DNA of 64,000 nucleotides from NCBI GenBank assembly GCA_963971305.1, contig OZ020305.1, forward strand, positions 41,489,717-41,553,716. The letters run 5' to 3'. Below the pieces are notes generated by a model. The model was not told where the DNA came from, ran no database searches, and was given only the letters and a program-made list of their open reading frames with translations. The translations under genes were made by a program, and so were the position numbers. This stretch comes from Arcuatula senhousia (Eukaryota > Mollusca > Bivalvia > Mytilida > Mytilidae). Position 1 is the stretch's first letter. The number at the start of each line of letters is the position of its first letter. Shown piece after piece: positions 23,601 through 35,699 of this stretch.

Positions 23601-26600
23601 GATCCAGATGATTCTTTCCCGAGAAAGTTAGGTACCCGAGGCTTTCCGAGAAACTGTTTAAAAGGCAAGGTGGTTTAGTTAGTATTACGAATAACAAATA
23701 AAAAATTATTGCGTCCTAAATGTCTTTCAGACCTGGTATGCCACTTCCTGCTTGAAATTTGGCAGGGTTCTTCAGTGTCATAAATTGTATGTCCTTTGCA
23801 ACTTTTGATCCTGTTGGGACATATATGAGATTGAGCCGAAATCAAGAGTTTCTCAGAAACCTTACCTCACATGAGCATGATTTTAAATTCGCCCCGGTTG
23901 TTCAGTATGATCAACTGCATGTCAATCCTTAGTGGTTAACTAATTCCTTTATTGCTTTCTGTTAAGCACTAACAGCTAGCTCCAATCGCTACCAAATTTT
24001 ATATGCCTTTGAATTGAAAAATGTCCAGTTTTAATATTGACACTTTAAATTACTTAGAGCAATTTACATGCATACCGTTATTTGAAAATTAGATGTAAAG
24101 AGGGGGGGGTCAATTTTTTTTACAACTGGAAGAGGGGGGATCTAAAAATATCTTTACATTTCAGTGGGGGGGTTCAAAAACATTTTCAACTTTCAATTCT
24201 AAATGACCAGCCCCCCCCCCCTCCCAGCTAAAAAATGATATGTCCCTAGGTTTGTATAAATTGTAGAAGATAAATTTCCACATCATGATCTGATCATAAT
24301 TTGTTTTAATTTTAAGTGCAAAAAGGCTAAATTACGGCAGGAAATCGAAGAAAAAAAACGGTCCAACCAATAAAATTTGCAGTCCATACATGTATGATGA
24401 ATATTATGGAAAGCCAACGGGGTCATGAAAATATGAAAATTACACAGCTACAAGCTACATATTCAGATATAACACATTTACAGGTTACAAATTAACAATT
24501 TACCAATTAAGAATTCTGACCACGTTGGCTTTCCAAAGTATATTACTATACAGTTTGCCTTTATTTTTCTTAAACATTGTTTATAATAACAATTATATGA
24601 ATTTGAAATAAATCACCTATTAGGTTTTTTTATGAACAATTCAAGAAAAAGTGAAATTTATCTAAAAGAGAATGTTGCAACCTAAACAAAGTCTTTCTTG
24701 TTTAGATCCATTCTTGTATTGCCCAATTTCGATAGCAGACTGCGATCGCTAGTTCTCAATTGTGTTTCATGTTTAAGATGCCACGTTTAACATTATAGAT
24801 GACGCGGCTGTGCTGAGAAAGTCCTACATGGGTGCTGGAAGTTCAAAAATCGACACAACAATGTACCACTTTATGTATAAACAATCCCAGAATGCTTATA
24901 TGACGGTAGCGGATGATGGGTGTATACCAATAATCTACGAGTCAGTGGGCATGGCTGGCTTAGGTAAGATGGGATATTTTAGAAATCATTTTAAAAATAT
25001 TTTCGGCAAGTACTATATCAAAGGGTGGTACAAAAGTGCTTTTAGAAATTCTTATCTATTAAAGAACGCGATTTAAAAAGAAGCAAATTAAGATTCATGT
25101 AATGTAAGTAAAAGGAATTTATATCTGATAAGAACACTATTTCATTTAGCCCCCAAATTTTGAAATCTGTATGTGAGTAGAAAAAATGCATGATATATTT
25201 TAAATGCACTAAGATACTTCTTTTGACAAAGTTTGAGAAAATTCTATCTGACTGACGTTTTCTTACTGTACCACCTTAAATAAGCTATATATGAATATAG
25301 CGTTGCAAGGGCAAAAAACATCATCTCACTCACTCACTCACTTTTCAACCAATACTGAAATTTTACATGCATTTTAATAAGCTCCAATTATATTCTTCCT
25401 TTCAGAATCATTCAAGCTTGCTGCACAGTATACAAATATGACTGCGTCTAATATAGACGCATCGTACTTTAATCCACCATCAATGTGTGTAAGTATTTTT
25501 AATATTTCAAACGAGACATCATAATTGATAGTTAAACTGGTCAGACTTGTTCAACATGTACAGACCAACAGGTTTGGCTATTTTTCATATTTCACAGTGT
25601 AAGGGAGAAGCAATGAGGCAACAAAGGGGCTTTAGATTGTCAAAAGTCCGAAAGGGCAACGACAAAACCGGTAAACACTAACAAGAACAGCACGAGGAAA
25701 CACAAAATCAACCTAACAGAAATCAACAACGCGAACTCAAGTCGAAACTAGAGTAGCCTCGGGTGCTCCGGAAGAGTAAGCAATTCTTGCCTGCTATAGC
25801 ACATCCATCGCGCTGCTTACTTATAATTCAGTGTGTCAAATCCAGTAGACCACCATTTAATTTTTACGGAAAGCTATGGTGCATTTGAAATAAAAGACAT
25901 GATGCCAAGATGCCAAAAGTTTGGAGATATAAAGGCAGGACAGTGCTTTTAATTTAAAAAAGGCAGAATGGTGTTTTTGCTTGAAAAAAAGTATAGTATA
26001 AAATTAAGGGTGTAAAAAAATCCAGGCTCCGAAAATAAAAATTCAGGGAAAAAATATTCAAAGCGCCTTAGAAATCTTATGGTCGATCTAAATGGTCTTT
26101 AGCACTCTCAAAAGCTTTAAGGTAGATATATATTAGACCTCAGGTCTTAACTGTTTTACGGATTCGAAATTAGTATACTGTTATGGTCTTGGGCACTCAA
26201 GAACCATAACTCGAGACCCAAGTTCTTAAATTTAAAAAAGTCATTGTCAGTATACGAGAAAGCATTATAGTCCTTTTTAGAAAGTATTTTCCGGACGTGC
26301 AGACCTGAGAAATATTTTACTTATGCACTACAGGTTAACGACTTCCGGGTAGGCCTCTCCATTGAAAATCTGTTGAAATTAACTAAATTCGTCAACTTGT
26401 TAAAACATTTTAAATCTGATTGCCAAAGTCTAAAATTACTAAAACATACGTTAACATCCGAGACTTCACTCCTAACCAGTTTATTTGAACCGGGAATGGG
26501 AAATTACGCCAAAATCGGATAGGGATAAATTGATGTTTTTCCTTAGCTCAAAGTTGTTTACACCATGAGGCCGACCCACAAAGGGAAACTACTCTTGCAA

Positions 26601-27924
26601 AAATGAAAACAAAAGAATCGGAATCGGAATTCCGGGTGACTTTTTGAAAAGGGCTAGAGGCTTAACAAATGATTTTGTCAATAATTTGCTTTTATCTTTG
26701 ATGAAATCAAGATGACCAAGGGTTTAATGGTTGAGTATAGGGTGGGTACTCCATCAAAACACCTGAAAATGGTAGATGATATTTTAGGAACCAATAATAT
26801 TCGTATGTGTGTGTTTGTGTTTAACGCCCTTTATCGACGCACCTGGGTCATGTAGGCCGGTCAGTTTTTATGAAAGAGAAAACCAGAGTACCCGGAGGAA
26901 ACCACCGGCCTTGGACAGGAAAACGACAAACCTAACCACATACAGTTGGGGGAAGTCTTTTTTTGTTAAATACAAACGAAACTCGAATACCAGCTGAGAG
27001 GTGATCGGTCAGGGAACCATTCATTTTAATATAAACAATACTTTTAAATAGCAAACAATATTAAGTGCATTAACAACCAATATTATTTTTCAAATATTGT
27101 TTTTACAATTGAAACAATATGAACATATATCCCTTTTTGGTACCTTTTCTAGTATTAAAGGTCGCTAAAATAAATATAAGCGATCAGTCTATATGTTTCT
27201 ATCTGTATCTAGATTGAATACAAAGAAACCAGACTAAACTGATAGTTACATGCCACTAGTAACTAAAAAATGATATAAAAGGCCATTTATACTGAAATGT
27301 CTTAACTAAAAATGTTTAGCTTTAAGTCAGTGTCAGTAAAAATGCCTTGCAGTCAATTCAGACTAGTTAAGATATTTATGTCTGAAAAAGTCTAATTCAG
27401 TCCAGCCATCTGGTGGTAAAGGAACTTCAATGGTTATTTCTGAAAATTTTAATGAACTAGTGTGTACGTTCAAAAAGGTTCAGAAAAGCAATGGTCCATA
27501 CATCTATTGTAGTCATAAACAGGAGAGTAACTTAGGCTAACATACTTGTATTTAAGAAAAACAATCTTGAGTCATAATATCTCAAGATAAAAGATTGAAC
27601 CCTAAAATTTTTGAACAACCAGAATATGACTATATTCCTATAACTTGTAACAAACGCTGTTTAGGGAAAAGGTCAGAACATTTATAAAAGAAACAAAGAG
27701 GCACCAAAGGGGCATTCGAGTGTCAAAGGTCCGAACGAGCAACGACGAAACCGGTAAACACGAACAAAAGCAGCACAAAGAAACAAAAAACACAAAATCA
27801 ACCGAACGGAAATCAACAACGCGAACCCAAGTCGTAACAAGAGTGAACTCGGATGCTAATTGAATTATTTTTGGTCCATCTATAACATGTTTTCATTTTA
27901 CTATTTCAGATGAATGGCCATTAG
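17665..27924 (+). CDS. Ependymin-related protein, gene C (complete)
   Basis: Secreted ependymin-family protein of 198 residues. Exons: 17665-17805, 18138-18251, 21567-21645, 24799-24963, 25406-25488 and 27910-27924. The start MQFLLLLTVLPALALG is a clean signal peptide; the same frame is open further upstream, but the extra residues do not resemble the paralogues. LKCSFPQQWRG follows. Exon 2 has the sequon NQT. Exon 3 has GGKC, but the second cysteine found in A, B and D exon 3 is replaced (MDGIP). Exon 4 has LRKSYMGAGSSKI and DDGCIP. Exon 5 ends PPSMC and the last exon gives MNGH-stop. Phases are 0,0,1,1,0. Introns carry a minisatellite (intron 2), a TIR-bounded insert (intron 3) and SINE/R1 copies (intron 5). 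Confidence 0.88.
18985..19615 (+). repeat. Degenerate minisatellite, ~60-bp period, about ten copies
   Basis: The unit contains 'gaatcaagtcataataagcag', 'accgattagttaatttgag' and 'aatccatcttg'. Copies vary in length and sequence. It lies in intron 2 of gene C. Related fragments occur at 21100-21350. The 93-codon minus-strand open frame across it is a by-product of the repeat. Confidence 0.75.
21002..21063. repeat. Perfect 21-bp hairpin
   Basis: The arm GTGTTTCTGGATAAGAAACC(C) at 21002-21022 is exactly complementary to 21043-21063, around a 20-base loop that itself contains 'ggacctccggtcc'. It lies in gene C intron 2. Confidence 0.75.
21806..24256. mobile_element. Possible TIR-bounded insert in gene C intron 3
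   Basis: The left end (caaacataggggacatatca, then a G-rich tract and 'ctggtc') is nearly the reverse complement of the right end ('gaccag', a C-rich tract, 'agctaaaaaatgatatgtccctaggtttg'). The matching ends are about 45 bp. The interior holds G-rich 'ggggggatc' motifs near both ends and unrelated repeats. No transposase was seen, so it is either a non-autonomous element or two inverted copies of one short repeat. Confidence 0.45.
22560..23470 (+). repeat. Tandem R4-like units in gene C intron 3
   Basis: Two copies of 'caactccgcttaaactactgaacag' (22601, 22773) are followed by three to four units of about 135 bp. Those units contain 'gtcccatatggtgagat', 'ttcaggtctgtcaat' and 'ctacttcctgttaaa', the same words as in R4. 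Confidence 0.6.
25290..25345 (-). repeat. Dispersed repeat R2, short inverted copy
   Basis: 'gcgttgcaagggcaaaaaac' plus CACT repeats is the reverse complement of the starts of 47643-47900 and 58056-58250. Confidence 0.5.
25600..25830 (+). repeat. Dispersed repeat R1 (gene C intron 5)
   Basis: Carries 'gtcaaaagtccgaaagggcaacgac', 'accggtaaacac', 'aatcaacaacgcgaac' and a longer tail ('gggtgctccggaagagtaag') than the 27692 copy. The rest of intron 5 (25840-26800) holds nothing recognisable. Confidence 0.6.
26809..26998 (-). mobile_element. SINE, inverted partial copy
   Basis: The reverse complement matches the body of the SINE at 15448-15668: 'ttgtatttaacaaaa', 'gacttcccccaactgtatgtg', 'gtttcctccgggtactc', 'accggcctacatg'. 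The tRNA-like A-box head is missing or too diverged to see. Confidence 0.6.
27692..27858 (+). repeat. Dispersed repeat R1, well-preserved copy
   Basis: Clearest copy of the family: 'gaggcaccaaaggggcattc', 'gtcaaaggtccgaacgagc', 'accggtaaacacgaac', 'aatcaacaacgcgaaccc'. It ends about 50 bp before the last exon of gene C. Confidence 0.65.
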
Positions 27925-27988
27925 ATTCAAGGATCAACAATTTTACGTATTGTAAAGAAAGTCGCTTTTATGTAACAAAGATCAATAT

Positions 27989-27994
27989 ATTAAA
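27989..27994 (+). terminator. Probable polyadenylation signal of gene C
   Basis: ATTAAA lies 65 bases after the TAG stop of gene C. It is the commonest variant signal; no AATAAA was seen nearby. Confidence 0.3.
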
Positions 27995-27999
27995 AAGAA

Positions 28000-30900
28000 T
28001 ATATATAAAATGAAAAGTCTTAATATTTCTGCATATTTCCCTCTTTTAATGGAATTTTACACGTGTCTACTAAAAGTACCTTTATTTGTGCATGGTTTTT
28101 ATATAAAATGGTGCGAAATCAATTTCAAACGGGGAAATAGTAGCGTCACCATTTCTTGTTTTTCAAACTAAAAATTAAAAATATATATTTGTGTCGTTTT
28201 TTTTAAGAAGGGAGAAAAATGGTAAAGCGGTTTAAAACGTCGCAGAACAATTACACGAAATCCCATAGAACCCATACTAGAATGTAAAAAAAACTAAAGG
28301 AAAAATTACATAAATTTGGATGAAAATTAAAATAATATATATTATAAATATAGAAACACGTAGTCCAATTAAAAAACGATACTCTATCTGACAGTGTCCA
28401 AAACTAAACTTAAGCTATGGCCTTCAAAGAGCATTTATCGCTTACCTGCTTTCTAGAGCTTCTTACATAGAAAGATTTGCAACATAAAAACACCTTAAAG
28501 GGTAAAAACTCATGCATGTATAAAGAGTCATCTTTCAACTTTGGCTCAATGAAGAGGTTTATAGAGCTCTCTGCTGAAGACAAAACGTTGAATAGATTTT
28601 GTATATGTAGTACTTTTTTAGTTGCTGGCCAAGCTGTAAGGTCAATTCTGTTGTAACATTTGTGACAATGTTGTTTTGTTGGTGGGTATAACTAGAGAAC
28701 ATATTGATGACAGAATATATACAAAGTATGAAAGCAATCCCTTACATAGTTTAAAGGAGGAAGATTTTAAACAAAATCAAATAGAATAAATTCACTCACT
28801 CACTCTGTCCCAGTGGCGTAACACAATGTATAAAGCAGTGGAAGCAAATGCTTTCACTTCGATTTCGCGAAAAAAGAAAGAAAAAATATTTAATTATGTT
28901 CCCCGACATAAAAATATTGAAAACGAATCATATTTTACTACTTCCCAGGTTGGCCTTGGCACCATCACACTTCTTAGTGCATTATTTCATTTTAGTACCC
29001 TTTGGAGTTCATCTCCCTTTTCACTGGTTGGTATTTAACCATTAACAATTATATTTTTTAGCATAAACTCCAACCATCTATTTCGATGTCTGCCTGACCA
29101 AAAGAAATCGCACTCGGCAGCATTTGTTTACTATTTAGGGTGCGCGACCTATTTAAAGGTTGCCTATTATCTTTGCCGGTTTTGAACATTAAATTTATAC
29201 CGATGGGTTTAACATGTCTAGTGTCTGCTAGTTGCGCTGCTGATGCCTGAAAACAAGAAAATACAATTCTTTAATTGAAAAAAAAATCGTTCTTCGGAAA
29301 AGCAACAAATAAAAATAAGACCCAACTGTGATACGTTTGAATATTGCCTCAATCCCAAGCATCGCGGTTTCTGCTCTATGTTCATGGCCGATAAACACGA
29401 AAAAAGTGAAAAAATGAACATGAAATGATGAGCTAGTTACAAGTTGGAAAAAGACAATAAGTGGACGTTCTGACTTAAGTTGACTCATACGACAAGCAGT
29501 CCGGTCAGTTTTTTTCCAAGGGGTCAAAACCCACAATGAGTGAATGTAATAGTTTTTTAATGTGCTGTTTAATTTAACATAATTTGATTGTCTCTGAAGG
29601 CAGCTTTTTTCCCCGACTTAAATCACAAACCTTGAGATATTTAGAACGATTTTGTTGTGCTTTTTTCTCAAGTTTTCATGGGATGGGGGGGGGGGGTAAG
29701 TTCATCTGGACCCAGGCCTGGGTTCAAGGAAAGGCGTACCGGTTGCACGTCCACCCCTAACTCTATTTTTTTTAACAAAATTCACGTAAAAACACTTAAA
29801 AAATTTCGCACTCGTTTCGCTCGACAAACACCAAACTATGCACCACGGAATGTAACTCTGCTTCCACTTTTTTATAAGCTAGTTACGCCACTCGAATTTA
29901 TCAAAAGACAGTAAAAGGGGTAGAGAAAGGTTGTTCAGCCTATACTGACGTTGTTCCGGAATACATTTTTCTCGATCTCTGTTTCACGGTTTTTGAGATT
30001 ATATAAGCGAAAATCAGATTCAGCAGAACACTCATGTAGGACTTATCCTACAACTAAGACTAAATGAACTTGTAGTTTTCTAATGCTGATGATCAAGAAA
30101 AAAAGTTGCTTCAGAATTTCTGTATTTCATACCTTTTGAACTATATGATAAAACCAAAAACTGACTTCCCTTGTTTTTTTTTTGTTTTTTGTTTTTGTTT
30201 TTTTTTAGGGCGGGTGGGGGTGGGGGAGGGGGTTGATCGAACTTGATAGAGGAATTCCAAGTTTACATGGTATCATAAAAACTCTTCAGTTGTTTCAGAA
30301 AAGAAAGATTTATGAAGAAAAGTAAATGGAGGACGGACTGATGACGGATGACTGATTACTAGTCATAACATTACACATGTTGCTCACCTGAACGTATGGG
30401 CTCGGCCGATTAACTTGAAGAGGGGCATGGATTTTCTTCTGATCAGCAAAATATTTATTTTTTAAAGATGCAATCACAAAATATTATTTTTTATTGACAT
30501 TATTTCATAAAGACAGAATTTTTTCTTAAGATCATTGTTTTACTTAACTTCTAGTACCAGAATATTTTTTTCATCATAATATTACTTTAAGAAAAACAAG
30601 CCCCGCCCCCTTTCAAGTTAAATGATGACCAATGATCGGTCACTTAGAGTCTTTTAAGTCTCTTCCTTCAATTCGCTTGTACATGTTGCAAAAACCCTTG
30701 TAAATTAGATTGACTATTTGAAGTGTGAAAAAGAGATCATAATTTATTTGATCCATATGAGGGCAGTAGTCTAAGATGTCAGAAGCCTCCAAGTGTTATT
30801 TTTACCCGAGGCTTATACAGCCGAGCACAGTACAATAGATCACGAGGAATATAATAAGACATACAAAATGGGACAATTTCATTAGTCGAGGGCATTTAAT

Positions 30901-31099
30901 TTCTTTACACTTTTCTAATCTGAGTATATTCTCCCAACTTGAATTTGCATCATGGATACTAGTGCACAAAAAAAATAAACACAAACACACCTTTGAAAAG
31001 AACAAAACAAAGAACAAATAAAACACATTAAAAATGTAATTTCAATGTTTGCAATTAATTCTTAAATGGAGAAATAAAGCTTCCAGTTAGAATTGCCAT
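28000..31099. other. Intergenic region between convergent genes C and D
   Basis: AT-rich with homopolymer runs. It contains G-rich tracts near 29686 and 30205 and a CACT run near 28795. I found no exon of the ependymin type or any other recognisable coding segment. The short open frames here (28826-29045, 29218-29536, 29657-29914, 30802-31026) lack convincing features. Confidence 0.4.
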
Positions 31100-31105
31100 T
31101 TTATT
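31100..31105 (-). terminator. Polyadenylation signal of gene D
   Basis: TTTATT on the plus strand is AATAAA on the minus strand, 38 bases beyond the proposed stop of gene D. It supports the choice of last exon. Confidence 0.45.
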
Positions 31106-31142
31106 ATAACAAAATGTAAAAAAGAAACTTATTGTATCTCTT

Positions 31143-34100
31143 TTAACGTCTTCCAACACCAACACCCGTGAACATTGGGGACATGACATTCTGTAAATAG
31201 ATAAAAACTTAAAATTAGTAGCATGTACGTCTGACAACAATAAATGAAGTAATCATTCTGTAAAGTTCATATCGATACAAATTCCAAAACGATTATTTCC
31301 TTCATATTTTTTTGACTGGATATATAGAGAAAAATTTCACGGGAACGTTTCGCGACATTTAAGCATTGTACAATTTAACAAAATAAGCCACCAATTCTTT
31401 ACGCTTTGCCTGATATTTATGCATTCTGATACCAAGATTCTATGATTAATCATCTTTAATTACTTATTAGTAGTAAAATAAATGAGTTTGCGAGATCTAT
31501 GGGCTTTTTAGCTTGAACCAAGTAAGGAACTTGATGGTCGTCATTGCCTGATTTTGTCTTTAAAAAAGTCTTCTTCCACATTTAAGATTGATCAGGCTAC
31601 ATGTATGTCTGATACTTGTGCTTGTACCTTTATTGTTTAAGTTTTTTTTAACTTATCTCATAAGTACTGGTATTACCAATATATATGCCATAGGAAATTA
31701 TGCTTGTTCTATAGAAAATAATGATTGTACTTTTATGTTGGTCCTGTCATTGACATATTATCTTACTTACACAAACAGCAGGAATCGTAAAAACAGCTGG
31801 GTTAGAAATACCAGCAGTTATGTTGAAAAACTCCACTGTCATCTGAAAACTTCCTAAAATGATTGAAAGACCGTATTGTATTTTATAAAGATATACCTGA
31901 ACCCGATTTAAAAAAAGAAGAAAAACACACTAAGTTTGTTCATAAGTCTCTTTAGAAAGCATAATTCAATTCAAGTTCATTACTTAACTCAATCCTTAGC
32001 CTGCTTATTTATTCCTTATTTCTCTGCCCTTTCGGACTTTTGACATTCGGATACCCCATTGGTTCCTCTGCTTCTTCATTTCACTAATAGGGCATTAAAT
32101 CCATTTGCAATTTAAAATTAAACTTAGCTACTATACACACACAACTAACCTCCATTTTGGTCCATACCAGAAGATTCAAATACCATAGGTATACATCCGT
32201 CAGTGGCTACGGTGGCATACGAGTTCGTCCTATCATACTGAAGATGGTACACAGTGATCATGATTTTAGAGTTTCCGGCTCCCATATAGGAATTGCTTAA
32301 AACTGTTGCATTATCTGAAAATTTCAACAGAAATTAGCGTGTTTTAACTTAATGTTTTTTTTCAACAGAAGGTAGATAAAATTTGCGTGTTGGATCTTAA
32401 TGTTTACAAACGGTTGCCATACTATAACGTTCGATCCCTCTTCCATACTGGAATGGATTCAAACTGTTGCATAATCTGATATTGCTTGAACCAGCGCATC
32501 GGCTGTTCTCTGAAATGGCCACAGAAATGAGGAAGAGGGTGACGGTGTTTGATCTTTATACGTATAAATCTTACGTTTTTACCCGCGAATATTCGGTCCT
32601 ACCCATACATAAGTATATTACAGGGTGAAAAGGGGCACGGTTGCACAGAAACGATCTAAATAGCTTAACAATCCCCCAAGAGATCAACTTAACTATTTAA
32701 CATGACAAAAACTGTTGTCTACAAGATATTGGTATCATAAATTGCACAATAGCAAAAATATCAATGAATTACTTTACCCCCATTTTTTTTCTGCTTAGAC
32801 ATTAGCTCGAGATCGACTAGTGTTTGATTGTGCTAAGTTTTATACAAGGACAACTTGTATATATGCCTAACAAAAAAAGAATAAAGTCAACCCAACCACT
32901 GAATACAAGATGAATCAATTTCAGAAAAACGACAAAAGTGTGTAATATATATATATTAACTATTAACTTCTTTTCTTTTTTTTTCATTTACCTGCCAAGC
33001 ACCCTGGTTCCATGGACTGCACTCCCATTTTTACACAGTTACCATCCCTCATTACATATTGTGTGGCCTGAAATGTTATTTCAAAGTTAGATGGCATACA
33101 AAAATGCATCCATAAGGATAATATACTCCGGTTATAACGCTAGTATATTTTGTACATATAAAATACTTTGAAAGTATAATCTTTTCAAGATAAAGTGAAA
33201 CTATCAATTTTTTAAGATAAAGTTTCTTCATATTTTGAGGTTTGGTCTAATTAAAATATTAACAAAAAGGGAACAAATACATAAAGCTTTAAAACGGTAA
33301 AAATGACAACTCACAATTTTAGTTTGTTTTGCTGTTTTTGCTGTTTACGCTATATCAAACTTTTTACGCTGGATCAGGGAAAAGCTATATGCATTTGTTT
33401 GTTACTTCGTCCCAAGTTTGCCTTACCGTTTTAAAATCTTGAAGAACATGTTGTTTTACCGGGTTACCGTCTACTTCCATTGACTGGTCTACATAAACCA
33501 TGCGTGCGGTACTATCAACGGATACTAACTGATCAATCTGTAGAGGAAATTTAACATTTATTAATTGTTATAAAAGGGCAAAGGGAAAATATTATCAACG
33601 ATTCATGTTGCTATTCTTTTGAGAGAAACATTGACTGTATAAGGCAGACAATTTAAAAAATTGTCTTTCGCACGTTTTGTCTTTAAACAGTCACCCTTGT
33701 AATATAAATAACAACACAGTTACAGACAATAGATTTGACTATATTAGCCTTACATGCGGTGAGTTTTGTCTATTTAAGACCCATCACAGGCGCTCTTAAT
33801 GAAATGAAAAATACCAAATGAATATGAAGATCATATATAGACCAATGAAAAAATGCGTATTAGAACCAAAATTCTGATTATCTTTAAGATCAACTTATGC
33901 ATCGAAGCAAGATCCAAAATCTTGGTAAAAAGTTCAAAGGAATACAATTGTAACGTTTCGACTAGAAAACGCAATCTTCAACGAGAGACAGATAAAAAAA
34001 AGCTCTTTAACAGTAAATGCATATGCCACATTCACCTATTAACAACATGAAAATACGAAAATGAATTCTATGCACATGAAAATTAACTGCCATGATATTT

Positions 34101-34317
34101 TAACATTTTAGACACTTTTTTAGTGCTAACCCACCATTTCTTTTTGAATTTAGATTTCAAATTTCTAGTTCATAAATACCTCAGTGTAATGCGTCTTTCC
34201 ATCGGCATCTTTCGAGCCCATGGCTACATATTCCCTGCCCTCCCATTGCTTCGGAGGGCAACAGCTAAATACAAAACATGGGAGAAAGACCGCAAGAACA
34301 AAATGTAAACTGGACAT
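31143..34317 (-). CDS. Ependymin-related protein, gene D (complete, minus strand)
   Basis: Secreted ependymin-family protein of about 206 residues. Exons in transcript order: 34317-34180, 33537-33427, 33067-32992, 32314-32150, 31853-31771 and 31190-31143. The signal peptide MSSLHFVLAVFLPCFVFS is followed by CCPPKQWEG. Exon 3 has DGNC and PGC. Exon 4 has SNSYMGAGNSKI and TDGCIP. Exon 5 ends TIPAVC. Phases are 0,0,1,1,0 as in B and C. Two oddities: exon 2 lacks the N-glycosylation sequon that A-C have at that place, and the proposed last exon encodes 15 residues (NVMSPMF...GRR) rather than 2-5. That last exon rests on a good acceptor and a nearby AATAAA, and is the least certain part. Confidence 0.82.
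31990..32090 (-). repeat. Dispersed repeat R1, inverted fragment (gene D intron 4)
   Basis: 'ccctttcggacttttgacattcgg' and 'attggttcctctgcttctt' are the reverse complement of the start of the R1 family. Confidence 0.5.
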
Positions 34318-34362
34318 GGTATTACTATAACCTCTAATGATAAAATTGTTATGGAACTTGGT

Positions 34363-34370
34363 CTTTTATA
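34363..34370 (-). promoter_or_regulatory. TATA box of gene D
   Basis: CTTTTATA on the plus strand reads TATAAAAG on the minus strand, 46-53 bp upstream of the start codon at 34317. Confidence 0.5.
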
Positions 34371-34989
34371 CAAAAAAATGGCTTAAGTATACCTAGAAGT
34401 TATCTTATCGCTTTTAATTCCGTGTGAATGTACACTTGGTTTGTCCTTTCGTTATATAAGATGTAAATAAACAAGCCATTAAAATTTGACAAAGACACGA
34501 GGAGTTTTTTGATCCATGAAAAAGGGAAGATTTAACATCAACAAATACTTCCTGTTTTTTTATTAACTTCAAGATACCGTATACACTGTGTCTTGTGACT
34601 CTGCCTTTAAGGCTCAGCTTAAAGGGCAATAACAAGAATGGTATAAACTATTTAAAAGTACTAACAGTGTTTCTGACCGAAATTGGTGACCCTGAGGTGT
34701 GATATTGAGTAACACCAAGTTTTACCGGCTAGTTTTACTGTCTTCAGTTTGCCAGTGTTAACGATACAAACAGCAGGTAACACCCCGTAAATACATAAAC
34801 CCCGGAACGTTATCCTTGCAGAGGTTTCGACATCGTTAATAATAGCTGACATAAGTCTAATTATTGTGCGATTCAATGTCATGAATGTAGGAAGCAATGC
34901 CGCCTCGGTTACTGGATTCCATAAGAACGCAAGCTCAATAAGAGCCATAATATTGTGGTAAACAAAAGCTGAATTTCCGTCGTTTGGTT

Positions 34990-35425
34990 TAATCTATAGC
35001 TCACTGGACCAAAATTCCAGCTGCCGTTTTACCATCACTTGTCGGCTGCAACTCATTAATGTTTTTTTTTTAAATACTTGTCTGAAACTAACTTATCAGA
35101 ATTAAATGAAACTTTGTATGATTGATTGTTAGGATATTCTACACAAAAGATGATTTTCGATTTTCGATTCAGATCTGTAAAAAACCGTGGTCACAGTTAC
35201 TAGAAATAGAACATATATGGTAAAATCACTTTTTTACTTTTATCTCAGAAACTATAACTGATAGGAAAATGCAAAGAGAATCAAAACCTCTACAAATTAA
35301 AGTCTCAATTGCGTCGAAGTTTTAAGGGTAATGCTACATTAATGCAGCTAGAAAAACCTACTGTTTGAAACTATTATATTGGATTGAGGATGTCAGATGA
35401 CCCTTAATAGCGAGCACAGCTTGTA
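34990..35425 (+). repeat. Dispersed repeat R3
   Basis: 'ttatcagaattaaatgaaactttgtatga', 'cgattttcgattcagatctg', 'aaaccgtggtcacag' and 'gtcagatgacccttaatag' parallel 59390-59650 in the same order. Confidence 0.6.
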
Positions 35426-35494
35426 GCGGAGAGCTCTACAGCAAGTTCCCGCGAAAAATTTGCCTAATGCTGATATTGATTTTTTTTTCATCCG

Positions 35495-35638
35495 GATATG
35501 CTTCTCACAATTTCACGTGCACACAGGTTCGATATGCTTCTCACAATTTCACGTGCACACAGGTTCGATATGCTTCTCACAATTTCACGTGCACACAGGT
35601 TCGATATGCTTCTCACAATTTCACGTGCACACAGGTTC
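35495..35638. repeat. Four identical 36-bp tandem repeats
   Basis: The unit runs GATATGCTTCTCACAATTTC to ...CACAGGTTC, with starts at 35495, 35531, 35567 and 35603. Copies are identical, so the expansion is recent. Each holds a palindromic E-box CACGTG. Because 36 is a multiple of three, all overlapping open frames repeat 12-residue units; none looks like a real protein. It lies about 1.2 kb upstream of gene D. Confidence 0.9.
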
Positions 35639-35699
35639 GATGTGAATTTGAAAATAATTACCAATTTGCTAATCGCCTTCCAAAATTTTTCTTTGTAAA

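Noticed and set aside
31771..31841. Shorter exon 5 of gene D starting at the acceptor just before ATGACAG
   Set aside because: That acceptor gives the wrong phase after exon 4 and an early stop. The acceptor 12 bases further upstream restores the family pattern.
31588..31857. Plus-strand open frame of 89 codons
   Set aside because: It runs antisense over exon 5 of gene D, which has matching splice sites and paralogues; the plus-strand frame has no motif.
35495..35638. CRISPR-like array of 36-bp repeats
   Set aside because: The units are directly adjacent with no spacers, and the window is animal nuclear DNA; it is a minisatellite.
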